Shown: positions 33,421-41,403 of the stretch, piece by piece | Position numbering within the stretch: position 1 is the stretch's first letter | Layout: each line of letters starts with the position of its first letter | Assembly: GCF_029227915.1 (NCBI RefSeq) | Contig: NC_079888.1 | Location: 10,027,001-10,091,000 of the forward strand | Reading direction: 5' to 3' | Length of the DNA stretch: 64,000 nucleotides | DNA from: Hydractinia symbiolongicarpus | Lineage: Eukaryota; Cnidaria; Hydrozoa; Anthoathecata; Hydractiniidae | Notes under the pieces: generated by a model | Databases searched by the model: none | What the model was told of the DNA's origin: nothing | The model's input: the letters and a program-made list of their open reading frames with translations, nothing else | Program-made: the position numbers and the translations under genes

Positions 33421-33721
33421 TATGTTTAGAATAGATAAAGAAGTAGGAAAATAATGTATTGTCTTTTTAACTTGTTCTTTATGGTGATTATTTTTTATTT
33501 TTTTAGGAAATAGTTTTAAACAGTCATATATTGCAATATTTCACTTTAAGAACATTCGTTGGCAGACTCCGTATAGCTAAACCAAACTCCAGAGATAGAG
33601 AAATGTACCTTCTGGCGCAGACGACGTCGACCAAAGGGAAATTCCGTATAATGCCAGTCACCAACACAAAATAATATTAAGTACCAGTAACTAACACAAA
33701 ATAATATGAAATGATATATAA

Positions 33722-34885
33722 AGGCCGTTTCACATTACAGAAATATATTGAATCCAATATATTGGAAATTATTGATAACTATTGAAAAATATTGCCTCAA
33801 TTAATTGACACAATGTGAAACCAACTTTTGAGACACGTTCGAAAAAACATTACGCAATCGTTTTCAATACTTGTCAAGACTTTTTAATTCAAACACGGTT
33901 TGAATTAAAAAATATTGCAAGGGAAATTCTTTTGTTGTGAGAAGACTCAATTGTTCTCCGAACAATAGAAAAATCGAATCAGCAAAGTATTCGAAATTTG
34001 TCTGTCTGAAATAAACAGTAAATGAAACATACGATCGAAGATAAAAGATGGAGCAAAATAACATTTATTATTTTGAAAGTCAGCCACACGATTTTGCTAC
34101 GAATGATCAAATACTATTTCCTCAAGCTACGACGCAACAGCAACATGACGCACATGTCTTCACTCAGAGCTCACCAAAACCAACCTCGTCAATCTTGAGC
34201 CAAAACACACAAATATTCGGTCAGAGCGTGCCACAGCAACTTCAACCTTCACTCAGCCCCGTATTTCAAAATCCAGAAGATGAAACTTCTGCGAAACCTC
34301 AGAAGCGAGGAAGAAAAGGCTTGAAACATGAGAAAGTTTGGAGTAGTGGTAAAACTGAACATTTGATAAATTTGTGGTCACAACACGAAGTTCTATACAA
34401 AGTTAGTTGCCCAGGATATATGGACAAAAACAAAAAACAACTGGCACTTGTAGCGATTGCAGCCGAGCTAAATTGTAGCGAGAGTGAAGTACAAAAGAAG
34501 ATGCACAGCATGAAGACTTATTATGGGACATTACGTCAGAATTATGAGGAATCGAAGAGGAAAAGTGGAAGCGGGAGAGCTGATTTGAAGAAGCCTAATT
34601 GGCCTTGGTATGCACTTATGGAATTTTTGAACGATAACTTGACTTCCAAGCGCACATATAGTTGTAGCAATAATAATCGCAGCAACCGCTTTTCTCTGTT
34701 CCTCAGATATTTTGAATTACAACAAAATTTAAATGGACATTTAAAGAGACATTTAAAGAGACAATTTGCAATAATTCGAAATATTTTCCAATAAAATGAA
34801 TTCAATAATTTTCAATTGATATCATTATTCATAAATATATTGCTGTCAATATTTTTCTATATATTGCTGTAATGTGAAACGGCCT
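33722..34885 (+). mobile_element. Non-autonomous Harbinger-type element with a MADF-like gene
   Basis: 1,164 bp, flanked by TAA duplications (33719-33721 and 34886-34888). Terminal inverted repeats AGGCCGTTTCACATTACAG are perfect over 19 bp and extend imperfectly through AATATAT. Subterminal regions carry many CAATATT/AATATTG units, probably transposase-complex binding iterons. The only gene is 34048-34794; no transposase frame is present, so it must have been moved in trans. TAA duplication and a MADF-type partner protein indicate the PIF/Harbinger superfamily. Its TIRs differ from those of the intact element at 45760-48872. It is inserted in the left ITR of the Polinton-like copy, so it is younger than that copy. 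Confidence 0.85.
34048..34794 (+). CDS. MADF/Myb-SANT-like DNA-binding protein of a Harbinger element
   Basis: 248 aa, ATG at 34048. Residues 1-75 are low-complexity, Gln/Ser/Pro-rich. Then a basic patch KPQKRGRKGLKHEKVW and a MADF-type three-helix DNA-binding domain (about 86-190): TEHLINLWSQHEVLYKVSCP, KKQLALVAIAAELNCSESEV, QKKMHSMKTYYGTLRQNYEE, and LKKPNWPWYALMEFLND. In PIF/Harbinger elements such proteins bind the element ends and bring the transposase to the nucleus; the same role is inferred here. The last roughly 50 residues run through the AT-rich subterminal repeat and may be extra. Intact frame, no transposase beside it. Confidence 0.75.
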   Translation: MEQNNIYYFESQPHDFATNDQILFPQATTQQQHDAHVFTQSSPKPTSSILSQNTQIFGQSVPQQLQPSLSPVFQNPEDETSAKPQKRGRKGLKHEKVWSSGKTEHLINLWSQHEVLYKVSCPGYMDKNKKQLALVAIAAELNCSESEVQKKMHSMKTYYGTLRQNYEESKRKSGSGRADLKKPNWPWYALMEFLNDNLTSKRTYSCSNNNRSNRFSLFLRYFELQQNLNGHLKRHLKRQFAIIRNIFQ

Positions 34886-34922
34886 TAATAGCATATACTC
34901 ATATATACAGAATATGAGTAAA

Positions 34923-34933
34923 GGGAAATTCCC
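34923..34933. promoter_or_regulatory. NF-kB-like palindrome GGGAAATTCCC in the ITR (degraded copy)
   Basis: Perfect 11-bp palindrome fitting the kB consensus GGGRNWYYCC, 70 bp before the ATG of the first gene. Related copies in the same element: GGGAAATTCC at 33636-33645, GGGAATTTCCC (the same palindrome on the other strand) at 39743-39753, and a one-mismatch version at 39611-39620. Binding is inferred only. Confidence 0.5.
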
Positions 34934-35002
34934 TTACTCAAAAAATATGACCGCGCCAGAAAAATTGTTGATTGAGATTAAAAAATATATATAATAAAGA
35001 AT

Positions 35003-35413
35003 ATGAATTTGAATTCAAATGTTGTAAAACAATTACATGTAATTGCGAAAACCCGTGGGATTAAGGGTTATTCAAAATTACGCAAAGCAGACCTTATTGC
35101 TTTATTAGATACACAGCCTACCCCATTTTCACCACAAGCCATGGACATATTTGAAAAACAAGAGATGGCTAGATCACGTCCTATTAAGAAGAACATCGAG
35201 CCTTACGTTCCCACGTTCGAGGAAATGAGTGAGTTTGAACGCCAGGAGCTGAAGAGAACTCATCCAGTAGTTAATAGTAAACTGCAGGAGTGGTCAGAGT
35301 GGCTACTATCACATGTACCGGAGAGTATTAAAAGACCTGTGCAGGAAACATTTAAATCGATAAAAACACGAATACTTTCACTATGCTGGCGCCAAGAAGA
35401 CACTGGTTGGTGA
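35003..35413 (+). pseudogene. Rho_N/SAP-like N-terminal gene fragment of the Polinton-like element
   Basis: Starts ATG at 35003 in the same context as the gene at 57628, and the protein is closely similar. Residues about 8-40 (LHVIAKTRGIKGYSKLRKAD, then LIALLDTQ) form a Rho_N/SAP-type helix-extended-loop-helix motif, usually nucleic-acid binding. The frame of the longer copy is lost near 35385, so this one ends early with TGA at 35411-35413; similarity continues out of frame to about 35462, where the retrotransposon begins. In the longer copy this domain is fused in frame to DNA polymerase B, so this is the decapitated N-terminus of that gene. Confidence 0.75.
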
Positions 35414-35467
35414 AGTTGAGGGAGAAGCAAAGGAGGATCATGCTTCAGAGCAACCGAGGCAAGTAAC

Positions 35468-37712
35468 TAACATCATCATCATGTATTTTGGTTCCATTAT
35501 TTACAAATGGTTCTTCTCCATAAAAAAAAAAAAAAAGAGAAAAGGTTAAAAGTTATTTACAAATAAGTTATGATAAATTTATACATATAATACAATTAAT
35601 AAAATACTATAAAATCCTACACTTAAGATAAGTCAAGACACATGGTAATGGTAATTCTCAGCAAGTCGTTAAAGATGAAAATAAAATAGTTATACGTAAG
35701 AAAAAGTATCACAATGACAGAAGCCTCGCTAGACCTTTGTCTTTGAAATACTCTTTCGCATCTGTTTTAAACCTGTAAAAAATTTTCACAAACTCTTATT
35801 TTACGTGGTAGGTCATTATATATGTTAGCTTGTTCAGAAAACGTTTTTGCTTCACCATGTTGTAATGTCATTTCATTACCCAAACGTGGATTAAATGTGT
35901 TCATATGTAATGGAAGATAGTCTGGCCATGTATCAGTGTGTAAAGCTTTATGTACCAGTTTAACAGTCGCGAAATCAATGTTTTCTCTAACTGGCAACCA
36001 CCCAAGATCGATAACGTCTGTTGTTTTCACATATCTTCCAAGAACATAAGATGCTGCTGTGTTCTGCACTCTCTGAAGTCTATTTAATAGGTACTTTGGT
36101 AATTGGCCAAATACTACATTACTATAATTAAGTTTGGATAGAATGAGTGTTTCAGCGAGGTTCTTTCTCACATGATACGGAGTAAATCGTTTCCATTGTT
36201 TAAGTGCTCGAATTACTGCATAGGAAGATTGTGTAACTTTGGTAATATGATTTTTCCAATTCAGATTTTCGTCAAAATGTATTCCCAGTATTTTTGAGAT
36301 TGAGTTACGTTCGATTGAGCAACCATTGTGAATAATGTTACAGTCGTTAGTTGTTTCAAGATGATGATAGGAACTCATTTTGTTTGTTGAGAATAACATT
36401 TGTTTCGTTTTGCCATCATTAAATAGAAGGTTCTGATTGGTTGACCAACCAGATAAACTATTCAGATCGTCCTCAAGTGTTTTTGCACATGTTTTCAAAT
36501 TTTTCATTTTGCAGTGTTGGTATAATACAGTGTCATCAGCATACTGTGTTGTGTTAGATGACACATTCTGAGACAGATCCATGACATACAAGTTAAATAA
36601 TACTGGGCCCAGAATGCTTCCTTGAGGTACCCCAAAATGGATAGGTTGCGTGTTTGATGTTTTATCATCCACTTGAACAAACTGCTTTCGTTCGGAAAGA
36701 TAGTCATGGATTATCAATAAGCTTTCTTTTGTGAAATTCATTTGGTGTAATTTGAGAAGTAAAGTTTCATAATGTACAGTGTCAAATGCTTTTGAGTAGT
36801 CAATTAAAACAGCCAGGGTTACCTCGCTTTTATTCATAGCTTTTTGAATATCATCTCTTAGTTTCAATAATATCGTTGTTGTCGAGTGTCCCTTCCGGTA
36901 ACCTGATTGTGTTTCATTCATTAAAGACTGTTTATCTATATAGTCACAAAGCTGTTGTAATATGACACGTTCGTATACCTTAGACAAAACTGGTAACACG
37001 GAAATTGGTCTATAATCTGCAATTTGAGTAGGGTTTTCGATTTTTGGAACAGGACAAATTCTCGCCACTTTCCACGCACCTGGAAAAACTGTTTTATCAA
37101 TACTTGTGTTAATTATATGTACAAGTGGCGAAGTGACGAAATCAACAACTGGTTTCAGATATTTTACTGGAATACTATCAAAACCAGTAGAGCAATCATT
37201 CTTTAAACTCAGTAAAATATTTCTAACTTCGTTGTAATTAGTGTGTTGTATTTTGAAAGAGTTTTCACTGTTATTGATTGGTAGGTTTTCTATGAATTCG
37301 GCATTAACAGTGTTAGTGTTTTCTTTGTTGGTCAGTTCACTCGCCAAAGTACAAAAGTACTGGTTGATATCAGTTGGGCTGTGTCTAATTCGTTTGTGTT
37401 GTTGTTTAAGAATTTGATTAACTGTCCTCCACACTTCCTTTGGTTGCTTTAAAGAAAGTGCTTTTCTTAGAAACGTCTGTCTTGTTTCTTTGATGGTTCG
37501 TTTCAACTTTGACTTTGATTTATTGTAGCTTTTTCGATCGCTTACTAGTTGACTCAATTTGGATTTCATTCGTAATATCTCTGTGTGATTTTGTAACGAG
37601 CTTATTTTCGGGTCATTCATCCAAGGTGATGGAGGACGCGTCAATTTAATTTTTCTAAGCGGGGCATGATCATTGATACAGTCACACACTAGCTTATTCA
37701 AAACATGGGCGA
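35468..37712 (-). mobile_element. 5'-truncated CR1/L2-like non-LTR retrotransposon
   Basis: Minus-strand LINE inserted in the Polinton-like first gene. Its 3' end is at about 35470, with a short (ATG)n-type tail (CATCATCATCATG read on plus); its 5' truncation is near 37712, where a SINE-like repeat begins. It carries the reverse-transcriptase ORF 35767-37701. The 5' endonuclease domain and any ORF1 are missing, as expected from incomplete reverse transcription. Confidence 0.8.
35767..37701 (-). CDS. Reverse transcriptase of a CR1/L2-like LINE
   Basis: 644 codons, uninterrupted; the counted first codon is TTG and the frame is open upstream, so the true start is lost with the 5' truncation. 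Domains in order: a post-endonuclease linker (PPSPWMNDPKI); RT fingers and palm with FPGAWKVARICPVPK, DYRPISVLPVLSKVYE, QSGYRKGHST, LIDYSKAFDTVHYETLL (first catalytic Asp), PQGSILGPVLFNLYV, and QYADDTVLY (YADD catalytic pair); then the C-terminal thumb region with GIHFDENLNWKNHI and RLQRVQNTAASYVLG. These are typical of the Jockey/CR1/L2 clades. The intact frame suggests a fairly recent insertion, but without the endonuclease it cannot move by itself. Confidence 0.9.
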   Translation of the reverse strand: MNKLVCDCINDHAPLRKIKLTRPPSPWMNDPKISSLQNHTEILRMKSKLSQLVSDRKSYNKSKSKLKRTIKETRQTFLRKALSLKQPKEVWRTVNQILKQQHKRIRHSPTDINQYFCTLASELTNKENTNTVNAEFIENLPINNSENSFKIQHTNYNEVRNILLSLKNDCSTGFDSIPVKYLKPVVDFVTSPLVHIINTSIDKTVFPGAWKVARICPVPKIENPTQIADYRPISVLPVLSKVYERVILQQLCDYIDKQSLMNETQSGYRKGHSTTTILLKLRDDIQKAMNKSEVTLAVLIDYSKAFDTVHYETLLLKLHQMNFTKESLLIIHDYLSERKQFVQVDDKTSNTQPIHFGVPQGSILGPVLFNLYVMDLSQNVSSNTTQYADDTVLYQHCKMKNLKTCAKTLEDDLNSLSGWSTNQNLLFNDGKTKQMLFSTNKMSSYHHLETTNDCNIIHNGCSIERNSISKILGIHFDENLNWKNHITKVTQSSYAVIRALKQWKRFTPYHVRKNLAETLILSKLNYSNVVFGQLPKYLLNRLQRVQNTAASYVLGRYVKTTDVIDLGWLPVRENIDFATVKLVHKALHTDTWPDYLPLHMNTFNPRLGNEMTLQHGEAKTFSEQANIYNDLPRKIRVCENFLQV

Positions 37713-37980
37713 GTGAATGTTACCATAGCCCCGGGTTAACCCAAGCCATGTGAGGGAAATTGGGGAGATGGCACACTGTGTGGGCCGTTGGATGTTGCCG
37801 GGAGTTGTCTAGTAGAGCGTGGGCCCTACTAATTGGGTCTGCGTAGCTCAAAAGGAGCATTAAATACTCTAGGACTCTCCATCTAAGCCATGGCCCCTCC
37901 TGGAAATAATAGACAGGGTATATCCCTCGATATTTGTGAGGCTAGCCATGTAAAATATGCACATCTATCTATCTATCTAC
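37713..37980 (+). repeat. SINE-like repeat with an (ATCT)n tail
   Basis: About 270 bp, much more GC-rich than its surroundings, ending in a (ATCT)n tail at about 37962-37980. It contains CCCCGGGTTAACCCAAGCC, TTGTCTAGTAGAGCGTGGGC and GTCTGCGTAGCTCAAAAGGA, the last resembling a polymerase III A box. No long open frame. Length, tail and composition suggest a SINE; a small RNA-derived head is inferred, not proven. Confidence 0.55.
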
Positions 37981-38029
37981 CACTCAATTTTTACATTTTA
38001 TAAGTTATTTGGAACAGAATGGTATGAAA

Positions 38030-39250
38030 TAGACCAAAATACCTGATCTTAGTTGTTTTTAATTTACAGGCTGTGTCTGTGAAACTTTAAGGGGAACATT
38101 TGGTGGAAGACAATGGCATTACATTACTGATAGAACTGATTTTTGTTGTGTTAGATGTTATATCTGAACCTTTTTGACATTTTATGTTAATTTTGCGAGG
38201 AAGGACCATATATATATACACAGAAGAAGAATTCAATTTTACACCTTGCAAGCTTTGTTTTTCTATATTTTGTATAAATTCTTACTGGGGAGGACTCCTA
38301 CAATATATCGAAATGACTGATCCTTCTCAATTTAAATTTGATGTGTTCTAAATCGTATATAGTTTTGGAAATTTTGTGTAAGATTTAATGGGTAAGGGCT
38401 AGATGCAATATGTCAAAAAAACCTTTTTTGTTGAATCAGAAGCACTCCCTACAACCATTATTTTTTTTACAGTTTGTGAAGCTTTTGTGAGGAAAGAGTG
38501 TATGTAATATTATCGAAATAACTGATTTTTGTTGCAAACTGTTTTTCTTTGGCATTTTGGATTAAAATATTGTTTTAGAGGGCATATGCAGTAGATATAT
38601 GTACTGAAATAGTTAAATTTTGCAAACTTTGATTTTGTCGTTACCTCTCATTTTTTACATTTTGATTAAACTTTTGTGGGAGACCGTCGGTATGCGAAGG
38701 ACCAAAATAAGAGATTTTAGTATTATTTAGAATTTGTATTTTGTGTTGCAAAATTGGTGCAAAAATTGACATAAAATGAACTTATATACAGATTGATTGC
38801 TGTTGTTTAACATGACTCATTATGACTTATATATATATATATTATGAAAATTTGTGACAGAATACTATGTGAGATTTGAAATTTTGTTTACTTTATTGAT
38901 GGTAAAACAGCATGCAAATTGCTAAAAGGACTTTATTAATTTTAGATTTAAACACCGTTATTTTGTTGGCATTTTGTGTAAAGTTTGGTGAGGAAGGACT
39001 GTATGCAATATATCAAATAATGTTTTATTGCATTATAATTTGTCCTTGCAAATCCCTTTTTTTACACCTTAGATAAAAAATTCTGTCAGAGGCACAATTT
39101 ATTGTTTATTTTTCACATTGTGTGTCAACCTTTGGCAGGGTTTGCAATAAACTAACTGATTTTAACATATATAACATAGAGATTTGTGTTTGACATTGAT
39201 CAGCTTTTTTGTATATATGTGGCGTTTTGAGTGATTTAAATTTTATGGGT
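38030..39250. repeat. Highly diverged tandem repeat, period about 90-100 bp
   Basis: Successive units share a TTGGCATTTTGTGTAAA core, then TTTTGTGAGGAAGGACTGTA, then a GCAATATATCGAAATAACTG-like stretch and TTTTTGTTGCAAA. Units recognisable near 38160, 38260, 38360, 38470, 38545, 38640 and 38970. No coding capacity seen. It fills the interior of the degraded Polinton-like element. Confidence 0.5.
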
Positions 39251-39398
39251 GAGATGTATGTTAAAATGCTTTTGGAAACTTCTTTCCGAATAATTTTCGC
39301 ATTTGTCAGATGGTCAGAGCAAGTAATTTTAGTAGATTTAGATTTTAGATGTCACATAAATACTGCAGTTGTTGAAAACCTTTAATTTTTTTTCATTA

Positions 39399-39470
39399 AT
39401 ATACCCCGTCCAACCCATGCTAGCATGGAAAACGGACGTTAAGCCGAGAATGATGATGAATGATGATTTA
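39399..39470 (+). repeat. Retroelement 3' end with GATGATGA tail
   Basis: CCCCGTCCAACCCATGCTAG, then CATGGAAAACGGACGTTAAG and an ATGATGATGAATGATGATT tail. The conserved block plus a short GATGAT microsatellite tail looks like the 3' end of a SINE or LINE. No head was identified. Confidence 0.5.
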
Positions 39471-39812
39471 TATAATAATGCAGATGTAAGATGCGCACTG
39501 CTGTATTGTTTGTTTTTTGATGGACATATATCTGCTACATAAATTAAATGGAATACAGTGGATTCTTCCACGGGAAACAGCTATTTAATATTATTACGTA
39601 TTAATATTTAGGGAATTTCTCTTTACTCGTATTCTGTATAATATGGGTATATACTATTATATATGATTTAATATGAGTTTGTGTTAGTTATTGGCATTTA
39701 TATATCATTTCATATTATTTTGTGTTGGTGACTGGCATTATAGGGAATTTCCCTTTGGTCGACGTCGTCTGCGCCAGAACGTAAATTTCTCTATCTCTAC
39801 TCCATATGGCAG

Positions 39813-39837
39813 CTATACGGAGTATTACTCCGTATAG
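39813..39837. repeat. Perfect palindrome CTATACGGAGTA/TACTCCGTATAG
   Basis: 12-bp arms around one T, just outside the right end of the Polinton-like element. A member of the CGTATA repeat family. Confidence 0.85.
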
Positions 39838-41403
39838 AAACCACACTCCGTACGTCAAATATTTTCCCGCTTTTTCCGCCCTCTTATTTCCTTGGTCACG
39901 TGACAAAGCAAAGTGGACATTGACTGTATCTTACATACCCAGTTATAAGCCTTTAATAAATTCATTTATCCACAACATGCTGTCAATGCTCGACAGAAAA
40001 AGAAAATGTATGACAGAGACATTGCACTCTCATCAGGATTTTCTGGCTCTTCTATGGCAATTGGGAACTTGCACAAACTCATATTTCACAGACGAACGAT
40101 CCTACTTGGTGCGGAAGTCGTATCCGTTCATGCACACGGTGTAGTATTTACAACTGGTTTTTCGCAGAACTTCAACAATTATTAACTACCTGCAATTATG
40201 GACAAAATTTAATGAAACAGAGCCATTGTTTCTATATTAGGGTGGCACATTTTGGACTTATAAAAGTTCACTAGTTTAATTGTTGCTGACGTGAACAAAG
40301 AACATTTTCCCTGAATTTCGTACTTGGTTTTTTTCTTGTACATTGACAGGCCTTTACTGCCGTCATCAAAATCCTTAAATCAGGCCAGGTGGTAAAAGTC
40401 CCATTGCCACTACCCGCCCACCGAAAGTGACAAAGAAGAGAACATCCTATTGGCAAAAATATTTGTTGGTATGTTAGAAGAGAATTGAAATGCAAATTGT
40501 GTATGACGTCATTACGTCCGAGATGACGTCATCTTATATTCCAAATCCTTGAAAATGGCTAAAACGGTTGCAAAAGTTGTAGATGTGCACAATTACTAGG
40601 ATATTTGAAGAAGAAACATTTTTTTCTGATTACTTTTCTGACCACCTTGTTAACCGTTAGGGTTATACCAAAAATGGTTTGACTATTTTAAAGCTAAGCA
40701 AAACTGATGCAAGTCACCAAAGAAGGAGTCCTATAATTGTGTGCTGTAGAAGTTATGACCTGTCTACCCCCGTCCAAAATTTTATTAACTCTAATATATC
40801 CTTAACTGTTTAACACAACCACACAATCCTATATATATTTATCTGATTAGTATTTCAAACTATCCTTTATAGTGAGAATGGTTATGACATATTTCTAAAA
40901 AGTCTTTATATACAGAAGGAATATCTGTGATGGAAATGTTTTATCAGTGATTTCCCTACGAGCCATTTAACCATTGTTGGGTTGAGAGAACGCGGGACAA
41001 CGGTACACAAGAAAATATCTTTCTTGATTTAATTTTCAATGTAGTACTTTCATATTCATTGCATTAATTATGCATGCGCTAGATCAAATTTGATTGATTA
41101 ATTTTCACATAATTACGTAATTTTCTTTTGTATTAATTTATTAGGAGATTTTTGAATTAAAAAAATCGAAATTAAAATAATCTATATAATCTCACAATGA
41201 AAGTTCATACAACATTTCTATTTTTCAAATATTTTTAGCTAAGTAAATTAAAAATAACTTGTTAGAAAAGTGTACAACCTGCAGCGTTTCTTTATTTTTC
41301 ATGTAGTTCTTGTTTCATGACTCCATAAGTCGCTGCATGTTGGTTGCTTTGCTGTTCGTTATACAGTTCATATAGTACTGTGCGTTGTTTTTTTGCTTTC
41401 ATT
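39838..41403. other. Intergenic stretch
   Basis: No recognised gene. A plus-strand frame (39806-40144) and a minus-strand frame (40271-40495) match nothing. Around 40500-40560 GACGTCATTACGTCCGAGAT and GACGTCATC repeats with TTGAAAATGGCTAAAACGGT resemble internal sequence of the MITE at 51995-52727 and may be another repeat fragment. Confidence 0.35.

Larger units (their letters stand above)
33591..39798. mobile_element. Polinton/adintovirus-like element, internally degraded copy
   Basis: Bounded by inverted terminal repeats starting AGAGATAGAGAAAT: left from 33591 (interrupted by the Harbinger insertion at 33722-34885), right from 39798 inward to about 39596, roughly 200 bp each. Shared ITR content includes CTGGCGCAGACGACGTCGAC, GGGAAATTCCC-type motifs and TAACACAAAATAATAT iterons. 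The direct repeat ACTCC flanks it (33586-33590 and 39799-39803). The AG terminus fits Polintons; their target duplication is normally 6 bp, so one base may be mutated. Inside, only the start of the first gene survives (35003-35413 and a little beyond), followed by a retrotransposon, a SINE-like repeat and a tandem-repeat region. The left ITR and first gene match those at 57272 onward. It is a dead copy. Confidence 0.75.
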
